DNA of 64,000 nt from Clostridiales bacterium (GCA_012519975.1 JAAYPE010000045.1:1-64000), one strand, 5' to 3'; numbered from the stretch's first letter, positions 1 through 8,590 are shown. The notes: generated by a model from the sequence alone, not told the origin. Numbers and translations are program-made.

Positions 1-273
1 ATCGCCTTGTTTTACATCGTCACCAAGGCCAACATTTACAGTGGTAACCTTTGTTCCCTCAAGTATTTGAAAATTGCTTTGACTACCCGATTCTATAACT
101 GCGTTCGTTTCAAAAAATTGCTCGACGCTACCTTTATCTACCTTTGCAAGTGACACGGGAGTACCTTTGTCGCTAAATTTAAAATAGCAAGCAATGCCAG
201 TAGAGGCCACGGCTATAACTACAATAACTATAAATGTTTTATTTTTTAAAAGTTTCAAAAATTTTTCTTTCAT
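1..273 (-). CDS. HlyD/RND-type periplasmic adaptor (membrane fusion) protein, N-terminal part
   Basis: The gene runs off the left edge, so only about 91 N-terminal residues are visible. They show a short basic start, one membrane segment (about residues 11-29) and then the typical opening of a membrane fusion protein: VAKGSVEQF-like text followed by a stretch ending GDDVKQGD, which matches the first biotinyl-lipoyl-like half. Such proteins link an ABC (MacB-type) or RND transporter to the cell exterior. The start ATG is preceded by AGGTG. The partner permease and ATPase should lie further left, outside the window. The family is fairly clear; the transported substrate is not. Confidence 0.7.
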   Translation of the reverse strand, partial: MKEKFLKLLKNKTFIVIVVIAVASTGIACYFKFSDKGTPVSLAKVDKGSVEQFFETNAVIESGSQSNFQILEGTKVTTVNVGLGDDVKQGD

Positions 274-503
274 TATAACACCTGTTTTTCGTAGGATTTT
301 ATAAAATAAAGAGACTAAAAGTCAAAATACTATAAAATTATAACATATATTGAATAAAAGTGAGTGTATAATTTGTTAATAGTTTGTTAATATAGAGGGT
401 TGTCGAAACATTTTTGCAAGCAAATAAAAATAATTATAATATAGATAGTTTATTTATAAGTTTGCATTATAGATGTTTACAAAGTTATTATTATATGTTA
501 TTG

Positions 504-509
504 TATAAT
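504..509 (+). promoter_or_regulatory. -10 box of the tracrRNA promoter
   Basis: TATAAT sits about 7-10 bases before the anti-repeat, so transcription would begin almost exactly at the anti-repeat. The nearest -35-like hexamer, TTTACA at 476-481, is 22 bp away and too far for a normal promoter. The same 10-mer GTATAATTAG forms the -10 region of the cas9 promoter at 674-683. Confidence 0.6.
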
Positions 510-513
510 TAGT

Positions 514-609
514 TCTTATATCATACCAAGAACTATCAGGTCACTACAATAAAGTAGTACACTGAAAAGCTATGACGACTTGCTATTTTTAGTGAGTCGT
601 TATCTTTTT
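514..609 (+). ncRNA. tracrRNA of the type II-C system
   Basis: Positions 516-549 reproduce the plus-strand CRISPR repeat with three mismatches, so this RNA would base-pair with a crRNA read from the minus strand. The text then continues CTACAATAAAG...TGAAAAG, the layout known for II-C tracrRNAs such as that of Neisseria. A hairpin with ACGACT and AGTCGT arms (575-600), extended inward by wobble pairs, is followed by TATCTTTTT, a Rho-independent terminator. The RNA lies upstream of cas9 and runs in the same direction. The exact 5' end is inferred from the -10 box. Confidence 0.88.
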
Positions 610-652
610 GTCCCAAAAACAGGATAAAGAAAGTTTTATACATCTAAAAGAT

Positions 653-680
653 TTGTTTTTAAATAAGATTATCGTATAAT
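653..680 (+). promoter_or_regulatory. Promoter of the cas9-cas1-cas2 operon
   Basis: TTGTTT (653-658) and TATAAT (675-680) are separated by 16 bp. They lie between the tracrRNA terminator and the cas9 ribosome binding site AGGAG at 703-707. The cas genes therefore have their own promoter, separate from that of the tracrRNA. Confidence 0.6.
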
Positions 681-717
681 TAGAGATATACAATATTTTG
701 GTAGGAGATGTATAAAA

Positions 718-3700
718 ATGTCTTATAGCGTAGGATTAGATATTGGTATTACTTCAGTTGGATATGCTGTGCTAGAATTGGATCATAGTGACGAGCCTAA
801 AAGAATTATAAAGTTTGGCTCAAGAATTTTTGATGTTGCTGAAAATTCGAAAGACGGCTCCTCCCTTGCAAAACCGCGCAGAGATGCAAGGGGAGCTAGA
901 AGAAGATTACGCAGACATAAGCATAGATTAGATAGAATAAAGAATTTAATTGTAAATGAAAATATATTAACCCAAAGCCAATTAGACTGCTTATATGATG
1001 GGCAATTAAGAGATATTTATGAAATTAGGTTTATTGCTTTAGATGAATCCCTTAGTGATGAAGAGTTTGCACGGGTTTTAATTCATATTGCCCAAAGAAG
1101 AGGGTTTAAATCTAATCGAAAATCAGACGCAAATGAAAAAGAAGCTGGAAAGCTTTTAAAAGCAGTTAAGGAAAATGAAGAGTTGCTTGAGTCAAAAGAT
1201 TATAGAACTATTGGAGAAATGCTATACAAAGATATTAAATTTTCTGAAAATAAACGCAATAAGAGTGAAAGTTATTCTAACACCTTTAGCAGAGATTTAG
1301 TTTTAGACGAGGTGCAGAAGATATTTGCAAAGCAACGCAATTTAGATATGTCTTTTGCATCTGAAGAAATAGAAGAGAAATATACAGAAATCTTAATGTC
1401 CCAGAGGGCGTTTGATGAAGGCCCAGGTGGCAAAAGCCCTTATGGTGGTAATCAAATAGAAAAAATGATTGGAAAATGCACATTTGAAAAAGAAAATGGT
1501 GAACTTAGAGCGCCAAAGTCTAGTTATTCTTTTGAGCTTTTCTCATTATTGCAAAATGTAAACAATCTTAGAATTGTTACATATCAAAACAGCCGTTCTT
1601 TAACAAATGATGAAAGAAAATTGCTGATAGATTTGTCTCATAAGGTGGCAAGCTTAAATTATAGCAGAATTAGGAAAGAGTTAAATCTAACTGAGGAAGA
1701 GAGATTTGGCTCAATCAACTATGGTAAAAAAACTATTTATGAAGTTGAAAAGAAGACTAAATTTGAACATCTAAAGTCTTACCATAAAATAAGAATAGCT
1801 TTTGACAAAATATCAAAAGGATATATTAAAACTTGTGATAAACAAAGGTTAAATGATATAGGATATGTTTTGTCTGTTTATAAAACGGATAAAAATATTA
1901 AAGAATGTTTAAGCGAACGAGGAGCCACAAGTGAAGAAATTGAGGCGGTTTTATCTTTGTCAGGTTTTTCTAAGTTTGGGCATTTGTCAATTAAAGCTTG
2001 TAACAAATTGATACCGTATTTAGAAGAAGGGAAAAGATATGACGAAGCGTGCACATTAGCGGGATATGATTTTAAAAGACACAAAGTTTTTGAAAAGCAA
2101 AAATATTTACCGATAGTTATAGATGAGTTTGATAATATCACTAGCCCAGTTGTTAGAAGAGCTGTATCTCAAACCATAAAAGTTTTTAATGCAATAATAA
2201 GAGAACAAGGTTGTAGCCCTACTTTTGTTAATATTGAATTATCAAGAGAGATGTCTAAAAATTACAAAGAGCGTGAAAAAATTAAAAAGGAAATGAACGA
2301 AAATAAAGTAGTAAATGACAGAATTAAAGAACGAATTGAGAAAGAATTTAATAAAATCAATCCAACAGGGATGGATTTTGTAAAGCTTAAATTATGGGAG
2401 GAGCAAGGAGGCATTTGCCCATACTCATTAGAATCAATAAAAGTGGAGAGATTATTTGAAGTTGGATATGTGGATGTAGACCATATAATGCCTTATAGCA
2501 TAAGTTTTGATGATGGGTATAAAAATAAAGTTTTAGTAAAAACTCGGGAAAATCGTCAAAAAGGAAATAGATTGCCACTTCAGTATTTAGAAGGTAAAAA
2601 GAAAGAAGATTTTATCGTTTGGGTAACAAACAATGTAAGAAATTATCAAAAGCGTCAAATACTTTTAAAAGAAAACTTTACAGACAGCGATTTAAATGGA
2701 TTTAAAGAAAGAAACTTGCAAGATACAAAATATATAAGTAAAGTTATGTATAATTTAATAAATGATTACTTGGAATTTGCACCAACTGTGACTAATAAAA
2801 AGAAAAGGGTAACTGCAGTCAATGGCGTAGTTACCTCTTATGCCCGCAAAAGATGGGGTATTCAGAAAATTCGTGAAGATGGTGATTTGCATCACGCTGT
2901 AGATGCGGTGGTTGTTGCTTGTGTAACTGACGGGATGATAAATAAAATCTCAAAATACTCAAAATATCAAGAGATAGAGTATATGCAACACGATAATGGT
3001 TCCGAGATTATAAACTTGCGAACAGGTGAAGTAATAGATAGATTTCCATTGCCGTGGAAGGATTTTAGAAAAGAGTTAGATATCCGCTTATGCAATAATC
3101 CAAAGCAAATGTTAAAAGAAGTCCCTTTGTCTAATTATGAAGGTGTAAACTTAGATGAGATAAATCCGTGTTTTGTTTCTAGAAGACCGAGGAGGAAAGT
3201 GACAGGTGCAGCACATAAGGAAACAATTAAGAGCTCAAAATTTGAGGATGAAGGGTATGTAATTTTAAAGAGACCCCTTAGCGATTTAAAATTTGATAAA
3301 AACGGGGAACTAAAGAATTATTACAATCCATCAAGCGATACAAGACTGTATAACGCACTTAAAGAGCAATTAGAAATGTTTGGTGGTGATGCAAAAATGG
3401 CTTTTGCAAAGCCGTTTTATAAACCCACAAAATCAGGCAAACAAGGACCACTAGTAAAGAAAGTGAAACTGTTAGAAAAATCAAACTTAAATGTATCGGT
3501 GCATAAAGGAAATGGCGTAGCTGAAAATGATAGAATGGTTCGTGTTGATGTTTTCTTTGTAGAAGATGAGGGTTATTATTTTGTCCCAATTTATGTACCA
3601 GATACTTTAAAAGAAACTTTACCTAATAAGGCTTGTGTTGCTAATAAACCAAAGGATTATTGGGTGGAAATGAGTGATGAGAATTTTATATTTTCACTTT

Positions 3701-3978
3701 ATCCCAATGAGTTATTAAAAGTAACCGGAAGAAGGGATATGAAATTATCATTAATTAATAGTAAAAGCTCGCTTCCTAAACAACTAATCGTTAGTGAAAT
3801 AATGTTATATTATTCAGGATTAGATAGTTCAACAGGAGCGATAACAGCTATCAACCACGACAATACTTATAAAATTCGCTCAATAGGAAAAACTGTAAAA
3901 TCAATAGAAAAGTATCATGTAGATATGCTTGGAAACTATTATAAAGTTGGAAAAGAAAAGAGACAGTATTTTAAATAA
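718..3978 (+). CDS. cas9: Type II-C CRISPR effector nuclease Cas9 (1086 aa)
   Basis: This is an RNA-guided double-strand DNA endonuclease. RuvC-I lies at the N-terminus (GLDIG, Asp8), followed by an arginine-rich bridge helix (about residues 52-71) and a recognition lobe. RuvC-II has NIELSRE with Glu507. The HNH domain has DVDH with His589 and the later Asn612 of ENRQKGN. RuvC-III has HHAVDA with His725/His726 and Asp729. All catalytic residues are present, so an active nuclease is expected. The length fits the small II-C class (Neisseria enzyme about 1080 aa), not the larger II-A type. The C-terminal 300 residues would read the PAM, which cannot be deduced here. The ATG is preceded by GGAGATG. 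cas1 follows after 16 bp. Confidence 0.97.
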   Translation: MSYSVGLDIGITSVGYAVLELDHSDEPKRIIKFGSRIFDVAENSKDGSSLAKPRRDARGARRRLRRHKHRLDRIKNLIVNENILTQSQLDCLYDGQLRDIYEIRFIALDESLSDEEFARVLIHIAQRRGFKSNRKSDANEKEAGKLLKAVKENEELLESKDYRTIGEMLYKDIKFSENKRNKSESYSNTFSRDLVLDEVQKIFAKQRNLDMSFASEEIEEKYTEILMSQRAFDEGPGGKSPYGGNQIEKMIGKCTFEKENGELRAPKSSYSFELFSLLQNVNNLRIVTYQNSRSLTNDERKLLIDLSHKVASLNYSRIRKELNLTEEERFGSINYGKKTIYEVEKKTKFEHLKSYHKIRIAFDKISKGYIKTCDKQRLNDIGYVLSVYKTDKNIKECLSERGATSEEIEAVLSLSGFSKFGHLSIKACNKLIPYLEEGKRYDEACTLAGYDFKRHKVFEKQKYLPIVIDEFDNITSPVVRRAVSQTIKVFNAIIREQGCSPTFVNIELSREMSKNYKEREKIKKEMNENKVVNDRIKERIEKEFNKINPTGMDFVKLKLWEEQGGICPYSLESIKVERLFEVGYVDVDHIMPYSISFDDGYKNKVLVKTRENRQKGNRLPLQYLEGKKKEDFIVWVTNNVRNYQKRQILLKENFTDSDLNGFKERNLQDTKYISKVMYNLINDYLEFAPTVTNKKKRVTAVNGVVTSYARKRWGIQKIREDGDLHHAVDAVVVACVTDGMINKISKYSKYQEIEYMQHDNGSEIINLRTGEVIDRFPLPWKDFRKELDIRLCNNPKQMLKEVPLSNYEGVNLDEINPCFVSRRPRRKVTGAAHKETIKSSKFEDEGYVILKRPLSDLKFDKNGELKNYYNPSSDTRLYNALKEQLEMFGGDAKMAFAKPFYKPTKSGKQGPLVKKVKLLEKSNLNVSVHKGNGVAENDRMVRVDVFFVEDEGYYFVPIYVPDTLKETLPNKACVANKPKDYWVEMSDENFIFSLYPNELLKVTGRRDMKLSLINSKSSLPKQLIVSEIMLYYSGLDSSTGAITAINHDNTYKIRSIGKTVKSIEKYHVDMLGNYYKVGKEKRQYFK

Positions 3979-3994
3979 CTGAAGGTGATTAAGA

Positions 3995-4894
3995 ATGGCC
4001 TACAAAAATATTGTTTTAGCAAGCTCAGCTACTTTGAGCTCTAAAGACAATCAATTAATAATAAAAAGTGATTGTTTTAATAAATCGATACCAATCGAAG
4101 ATATTAGCTGTGTTATGGTAGAGAGCCATTATGTGTCCATTAGTTCATATGTGTTGTCAAAATTTTCAGACTATGGTGTAACGTTATTTGTTTGCAATAA
4201 AGAGCATCTCCCAACCGCTGTTATGCTACCAATAAACACTCATTCAAGACAACTAAGAATGATAAATCTTCAATATAATCAAACAAAGCCTTTTTTTAAA
4301 AGGCTTTGGCAACAAATCATAATATCAAAAATAGAAAATCAGTCTAGATGTCTTGAGTTTTGTGGAATAGAAGGACACGAAAAAATAAGAGCGTTAAGGT
4401 CAAGGGTTCAATCGGGGGATACAACTAATGTTGAAGCAATAGTTGCCTCAAAATACTTTAAAATGCTTTTTGGTAAAGATTTTACAAGAAGTATTGAGAA
4501 TACGACTAATGCAGCATTAAACTATGGATATTCAATATTAAGAGGCGTCATAGCAAGAAATTTAGCCACATATGGATTTGAAACTTCGCTTGGTATTCAC
4601 CATTGTAGCGAATTAAATAACTTTAATTTAGCCGATGATATAATAGAACCTTTTAGGCCTGTTGTTGATTTATTTGTTGCTTTAAATATAGGTGAAAATG
4701 AAGATTTTACGCCCGAAATTAAGCATAATTTGTTCAATTTACTTAATGTAGATATTAAGTCGGGTGATAAAAATCATAGCGTGGCTTATGCTATTGAAAA
4801 ATCAGTCCAAAGTTTAAGTTCATGCTATAATAAAGTGAAAGAAGAGCTAGTTCTGCCTGAGTTGGCAGAGCTGAGACTCCACCGATATGAATAA
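3995..4894 (+). CDS. cas1: CRISPR integrase Cas1, type II
   Basis: Cas1 forms the spacer-integrating complex with Cas2. The 299-residue protein is of the type II (Neisseria-like) class. The expected metal ligands are visible: Glu147 in NVEAIVASKYF, His203 in SLGIHH and Asp215 in ADDIIEPFRP. The start has AAGGTGA at good spacing. The gene is the second of three in the cas operon and overlaps cas2 by 8 bases, suggesting translational coupling. No csn2 or cas4 accompanies it, which supports subtype II-C. Confidence 0.95.
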   Translation: MAYKNIVLASSATLSSKDNQLIIKSDCFNKSIPIEDISCVMVESHYVSISSYVLSKFSDYGVTLFVCNKEHLPTAVMLPINTHSRQLRMINLQYNQTKPFFKRLWQQIIISKIENQSRCLEFCGIEGHEKIRALRSRVQSGDTTNVEAIVASKYFKMLFGKDFTRSIENTTNAALNYGYSILRGVIARNLATYGFETSLGIHHCSELNNFNLADDIIEPFRPVVDLFVALNIGENEDFTPEIKHNLFNLLNVDIKSGDKNHSVAYAIEKSVQSLSSCYNKVKEELVLPELAELRLHRYE

Positions 4895-5207
4895 GTTTAT
4901 GAGAATACTCATATTTTTTGATTTACCAGTAACAAGTAAGCAACAGCGAAAGGTGGCAACTCAATTTAGAAGCTTTTTATTAAAAGATGGATATACAATG
5001 GTTCAATATTCTATTTATTCTCGTGTTTGCAATGGCTATGATGCAGTATCAAAGCACAAGGAAAGAATATATAAAAATCTTCCTGATAATGGCTCAGTTA
5101 GATTACTTGTGTTAACAGAAAAGCAGTATTCATCGATTGAAATTCTTGTCGGAAAACTAACCACAGGCGAAGGGCCAGAGCCGTACGAACAGCTATCTAT
5201 TTATTGA
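4887..5207 (+). CDS. cas2: CRISPR adaptation protein Cas2
   Basis: This 106-residue protein has the ferredoxin-like Cas2 fold signature: a first beta strand MRILIFFDLP with Asp12 at its end, then a basic helix, and a later strand VRLLVLTEKQ. It bridges two Cas1 dimers during spacer capture. The start used overlaps the end of cas1. A second Met at residue 5 is possible and would match the usual Cas2 beginning better. It is the last gene of the cas operon and is followed by a shared terminator before the array. Confidence 0.94.
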   Translation: MNKFMRILIFFDLPVTSKQQRKVATQFRSFLLKDGYTMVQYSIYSRVCNGYDAVSKHKERIYKNLPDNGSVRLLVLTEKQYSSIEILVGKLTTGEGPEPYEQLSIY

Positions 5208-5266
5208 AATTTGATATGTAAAGAGTGCATATACAGAGCTTATTTGTTATTTTAAAACAACAAAAA

Positions 5267-5300
5267 ATACCGCCAGACTTCTCGTCTAGCGGTATCTTTT
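5267..5300. terminator. Bidirectional terminator between cas2 and the CRISPR array
   Basis: ATACCGC and GCGGTAT (5267-5295), with inner AGAC/GTCT, form a GC-rich hairpin. TCTTTT follows on the plus strand and TTTTTTG on the minus strand. It can stop the cas operon coming from the left and the crRNA transcripts coming from the right. Confidence 0.75.
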
Positions 5301-5306
5301 GTCCCT

Positions 5307-5582
5307 ATTATATCATACCAAGAAATATCAGGGGACTACAACTGGATTTGTATTTTCTACGATATAGATAAAATTATATCATACCAAGAAATATCAGGGG
5401 ACTACAACTAATAAAAGCATTTTTATCTAAGTTGCGAAATTATATCATACCAAGAAATATCAGGGGACTACAACCTTTTTGCAACACCTCCTTAATGTAT
5501 TTCTAATTATATCATACCAAGAAATATCAGGGGACTACAACATCCCTTGTGTGTTCTCTTTTCCAGTTTAAATTATATCATA
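5307..5582 (-). CRISPR. Type II-C CRISPR array: four identical 36-bp repeats, one truncated repeat, four spacers
   Basis: Repeats lie at 5307-5342, 5373-5408, 5439-5474 and 5506-5541. All four are identical. A fifth, truncated copy of 11 bp is at 5572-5582. Spacers are 30, 30, 31 and 30 nt. Pairing with the tracrRNA sets the crRNA strand as minus, where the repeat begins GTTGTAGTCCCC and ends TATGATATAAT. The array therefore reads toward the cas genes. The final TGATATAAT is a perfect extended -10 (TGNTATAAT), as known for Neisseria II-C repeats, so each repeat can start transcription of the spacer to its left. Spacer targets are unknown. Confidence 0.96.
5572..5582 (-). promoter_or_regulatory. 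Extended -10 promoter kept in the truncated terminal repeat
   Basis: On the minus strand these 11 bases read TATGATATAAT, exactly the promoter end of the full repeat. The rest of the repeat is gone. The piece would drive transcription of the rightmost spacer. The same 11-mer precedes the ldhA gene at 32456-32466, which shows it is a normal vegetative promoter element in this genome. Confidence 0.6.
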
Positions 5583-5742
5583 ATTAAGCAAGGAATTAAA
5601 ATCACAAAAGAGCAAGACATCGAAGAAATCGTTGCAAATTCTTGTTTTATAGAATAGCTGGAGACGGCGAAAAAGTGTTTCTAATGGGAACAACAAGTTT
5701 TATTTTGATAGTGAAAGTGTTATTTTTTCCAAATTAAATTAA
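5583..5742 (+). pseudogene. Decayed coding remnant beside the CRISPR array
   Basis: Directly after the truncated repeat the plus strand reads as protein-like text in pieces: KQGIKITKEQDIEEIVANS up to a stop at 5655, then IAGDGEKVFLMGTTS in another frame, then FYFDSESVIFSKLN ending at 5742. No start codon and no ribosome binding site are left. It looks like the tail of one gene broken by frameshifts. I do not recognise the family. The following stretch to 6045 holds no gene I can support, only a weak stem (5781-5800) followed by five T. Confidence 0.4.
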
Positions 5743-6045
5743 ATACATAAACGGTGAAAAGCCGATATCTAACTATGATATTCGCTATAGCTTAAAGCGA
5801 TTTTTAGTGTGTTTTTGATGGTTAACATATAAAAAGGGCCTTACAAAAGCGCAAAATTCTTTAGTGAATAGTATTAGAATTTTATTACGCTTATAAAAGT
5901 AGATTTTTATTTTTTGCTTCCATAACGAAACATAGATTTTTGCAACATATTCATCGAAGTGTTGCCCTTGATATTATTTTTCCTCAAACCATTTTATAAT
6001 CTCATATTACTCTTTTGTAGTAGGTTTTTCTCTCAAATATTAAGT

Positions 6046-6249
6046 TTACCTTATCCGAAAACAGTTCGGAATACTTTCACACCCATTTAATACAGAATTA
6101 TAACCACAGCTTTTGCACAAAACTTTAAGACTGTTGTTGTTCACATTATAGATTGTAGTGATTTTTCCATTGCAGTCTGGACATCTCAATGATTTTATTT
6201 CTTTTTCTGAACCATCAAACAAAATATCCACAACATCATCCCAAGTCAT
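6046..6249 (-). CDS. Small zinc-ribbon protein (67 aa), unknown function
   Basis: The protein has two knuckles, CPDC and CKSC, spaced as in a treble-clef zinc ribbon, and a short acidic N-terminal helix (MTWDDVVDILFDG). Such proteins often bind nucleic acid or act as adaptors, but nothing here fixes the role. The start ATG has AAAGGAGTG at ideal spacing, and an extended -10 (TGATATAAT, minus strand, near 6293-6301) lies upstream, so it is very likely expressed. It sits alone between the CRISPR locus and rpmB. No link to CRISPR function is implied. Confidence 0.65.
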   Translation of the reverse strand: MTWDDVVDILFDGSEKEIKSLRCPDCNGKITTIYNVNNNSLKVLCKSCGYNSVLNGCESIPNCFRIR

Positions 6250-6440
6250 AGTTCCACTCCTTTATTTTTAAAAATTCATTTTTACTTGGAGCTATTATAT
6301 CATTTTTATTAACACGGATAAATGTTTTAGTTATTTTAAATGCATTAAACTATAATAACTTTACCCATACCACTGGCGATGTTTACAAAGTGTAATTATG
6401 CTATATACATTGCACATTCAGGTGTTTTTACAGTAAAAAA

Positions 6441-6475
6441 GAAGCTACCCTATAAAAAATAAGGAGCTTCGTTTT
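6441..6475. terminator. Terminator after rpmB
   Basis: GAAGCT (6441-6446) pairs with AGCTTC (6465-6470). The minus-strand reading ends in TTTTTTACTG and therefore stops rpmB transcription. A T-run on the other side would allow it to work both ways. Confidence 0.7.
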
Positions 6476-6496
6476 TATTTTAAAAAAAGTTTTCAC

Positions 6497-6685
6497 TTAA
6501 ACTGCGCGAGTAACCTTGCCAGAACGCAAGCAACGAGTGCAGACGTACACCCTGCGCGGAGAACCGTCTACAACTGCTTTAACTCTTTTTAAGTTGGGCT
6601 TCCAAGTTCTATTTGAGCGCCTATGAGAGTGAGAAACAGCAATTCCAAAGGAAACGCCCTTATCACAGAATTCACATTTTGCCAT
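6497..6685 (-). CDS. rpmB: 50S ribosomal protein L28
   Basis: This is a 62-residue ribosomal protein of the large subunit. It begins MAKCEFCDKG and contains SHSHRRSNRTWKPNL, the L28 hallmark. It is the zinc-binding (C+) form, with CxxC at residues 4-7 and a second CxxC (VCTRC) near residue 50. A longer frame exists upstream, but the ATG chosen has AGGAGGTG at proper spacing and gives the family's normal N-terminus. It is transcribed alone, divergently from recA. Confidence 0.97.
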   Translation of the reverse strand: MAKCEFCDKGVSFGIAVSHSHRRSNRTWKPNLKRVKAVVDGSPRRVYVCTRCLRSGKVTRAV

Positions 6686-6786
6686 TTTGTCAGCACCTCC
6701 TTTACAATCATAACAGAAACATATTATCAAATTTGGTGACAAAAAGCAAGCGAAATTTCAAATTAGTATAATTTTTGATTTTCCTA

Positions 6787-6839
6787 TTGCTTTTTAAAGT
6801 TTAATATTATATAATGATTTCCAGACGAACATTTGTGCT
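6787..6839 (+). promoter_or_regulatory. recA promoter with a LexA-like operator
   Basis: TTGCTT (6787-6792) and TATAAT (6810-6815) are 17 bp apart. Just after the expected start, CGAACATTTGTGCT (6826-6839) matches 11 of 14 positions of the Gram-positive LexA box CGAACRNRYGTTYG. The left half is perfect and the right half weak. A repressor there would block transcription start, as expected for SOS control of recA. Confidence 0.6.
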
Positions 6840-6869
6840 TATCATTGTTTAATAACGGAGGTTATAATA

Positions 6870-7973
6870 GTGGCTGATAATAAAAAGAAAGCACTTGATA
6901 CGGCTCTTGCGCAGATTGAGCAAAAATATGGTAAAGGAGCTATTATGCGCCTTGGACAAAACGACTCTATGAATGTAGAAGCAATTCCGACAGGTTCTAT
7001 AGCACTTGATGCAGCAACGGGAATTGGTGGTTTGCCACGGGGTAGAATTGTTGAAATATATGGTCCAGAATCATCAGGTAAAACTACCTTGGCCCTTCAT
7101 GTTGTTGCAGAAGCTCAAAAGATGGGAGGGGAGGCGGCTTTTGTTGACGCAGAGCACGCTCTTGACCCTGTATACGCTTCAAATTTGGGTGTAGATGTTG
7201 ATTCACTGCTCGTTTCACAACCAGATAACGGCGAGCAAGCACTTGAAATTGCAGAGGCTCTCGCACGCTCGGGTGCAATGGACGTTATAATTATTGATTC
7301 TGTTGCGGCTCTAGTTCCAAGAGCGGAAATAGAGGGCGAAATGGGCGACTCCTATGTTGGTTTGCACGCAAGACTTATGTCTCAGGCACTTCGTAAACTT
7401 GCAGGTGTAATAGCAAAAACTAATACAATTATAATATTTATAAATCAGTTGCGTGAAAAAATAGGCATAAGCTATGGTAACCCAGAAACTACAACGGGTG
7501 GTCGTGCGTTAAAATTCTACTCATCAATTAGAATAGATGTTAGGCGAATTGAGCAGCTCAAAGCAACGGGTAACGAGTTTGTAGGCTCACGCACAAGGGC
7601 AAAAATAGTCAAAAACAAGGTTGCACCTCCATTTAAGGAAGCAGAGTTTGACATTATGTATGGTAAAGGTATTTCAAGAGAGGGTGAAATACTTGATATT
7701 GGAGTTAAGCTTGATGTTGTTAAAAAGAGTGGTGCGTGGTTCTCATATGGAGAAACAAGGCTTGGTCAAGGCAGGGATAATGTAAAGGATTTGCTGTCTA
7801 GAGATGAAGAATTAAGAAAATCTATTGAAGATGAAATTAAAGAAAATCAAGCCAAACTAGCCGAGCAATTAAAAGCAGGGTATAAAAACCCTAAAGAAAA
7901 TGCAGGCAAAAAAATTCCCGAAACGGCTGCAACTGCAAAGGCAAAATTAGATATTGCGGTTGATGATGAATAA
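6870..7973 (+). CDS. recA: Recombinase RecA
   Basis: RecA polymerises on single-stranded DNA, catalyses strand exchange and triggers LexA self-cleavage. The 367-residue protein has Walker A GPESSGKT (65-72), a Walker B-like [10 protein letters not shown], and the loop L2 region [20 protein letters not shown]. The C-terminus is long and lysine-rich, ending acidic. The start is GTG with CGGAGGT seven bases upstream; no ATG in frame fits better. The stop codon shares one base with the start of recX (TAATG), so the two are translationally coupled. Confidence 0.98.
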   Translation: MADNKKKALDTALAQIEQKYGKGAIMRLGQNDSMNVEAIPTGSIALDAATGIGGLPRGRIVEIYGPESSGKTTLALHVVAEAQKMGGEAAFVDAEHALDPVYASNLGVDVDSLLVSQPDNGEQALEIAEALARSGAMDVIIIDSVAALVPRAEIEGEMGDSYVGLHARLMSQALRKLAGVIAKTNTIIIFINQLREKIGISYGNPETTTGGRALKFYSSIRIDVRRIEQLKATGNEFVGSRTRAKIVKNKVAPPFKEAEFDIMYGKGISREGEILDIGVKLDVVKKSGAWFSYGETRLGQGRDNVKDLLSRDEELRKSIEDEIKENQAKLAEQLKAGYKNPKENAGKKIPETAATAKAKLDIAVDDE

Positions 7974-8590
7974 TGAAAATTACAGCAAAAAATGGCAAGG
8001 GCAACAAAATTCATATTAGTGCCGATGGCGAATATGTGGCAACTGTTGATTCTGATTTTTGGTATTCAAGCAAAATTATAAATGGCGATGATATTACGCA
8101 AGACGAACTAACTGCATTTCTCGAGGCGGTTAGTTTTCGCCGTGCTTACAATAGGGCTCTTGATATTATATCAAGGCGTGACCACTGCAAAAAAGAGCTT
8201 GTAAAAAAACTTGAGCAAAAAATGGTGGATAAGCAAGTAGCGCAAGATGTTGTAAACGCTATTGAAGAGCTTGGGCTTATAAACGAAGAAGAATATGCAA
8301 TAAGACTTTCGCAAGAGCTTTTAAGACGAAAAGGAATGAGTGCTTTTAGAATTCGTCAAGAATTAATAAGCCGTGGAATTCCCCGTGAAATTGCGGAAAA
8401 TGCCGTGGAAGAACTTGACACTGACGAGAAAGAGTGTATTATAAACTTACTAAATACTAAGTTTTCGTCTAGAAATTTGTCTGATGAAAAAGAGCTTAGG
8501 CGTACAATAAATGCGTTGATGCGACTAGGATATCAATATAGCGATATAAAAAATGCAATTGAGGAACAGGAGTTTGGGAGCAATGTATAA
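7973..8590 (+). CDS. recX: Regulatory protein RecX
   Basis: RecX limits RecA filament growth. The 205-residue protein has the three-helix repeats of the family (ISRRDHCKKELVKKL; LGLINEEEYAIRLSQ; RRKGMSAFRIRQELISRGIP) preceded by a short N-terminal beta domain as in Bacillus-type RecX. It follows recA with a one-base overlap, which is the usual gene order in many bacteria. Its end overlaps the proposed rimO start by 8 bases. Confidence 0.93.
   Translation: MKITAKNGKGNKIHISADGEYVATVDSDFWYSSKIINGDDITQDELTAFLEAVSFRRAYNRALDIISRRDHCKKELVKKLEQKMVDKQVAQDVVNAIEELGLINEEEYAIRLSQELLRRKGMSAFRIRQELISRGIPREIAENAVEELDTDEKECIINLLNTKFSSRNLSDEKELRRTINALMRLGYQYSDIKNAIEEQEFGSNV

Noticed and set aside
6379..6408. 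Promoter-like TTTACA-N16-TATACA on the plus strand before rpmB
   Set aside because: A transcript from it would meet the rpmB terminator within about 30 bases; no gene or RNA follows.
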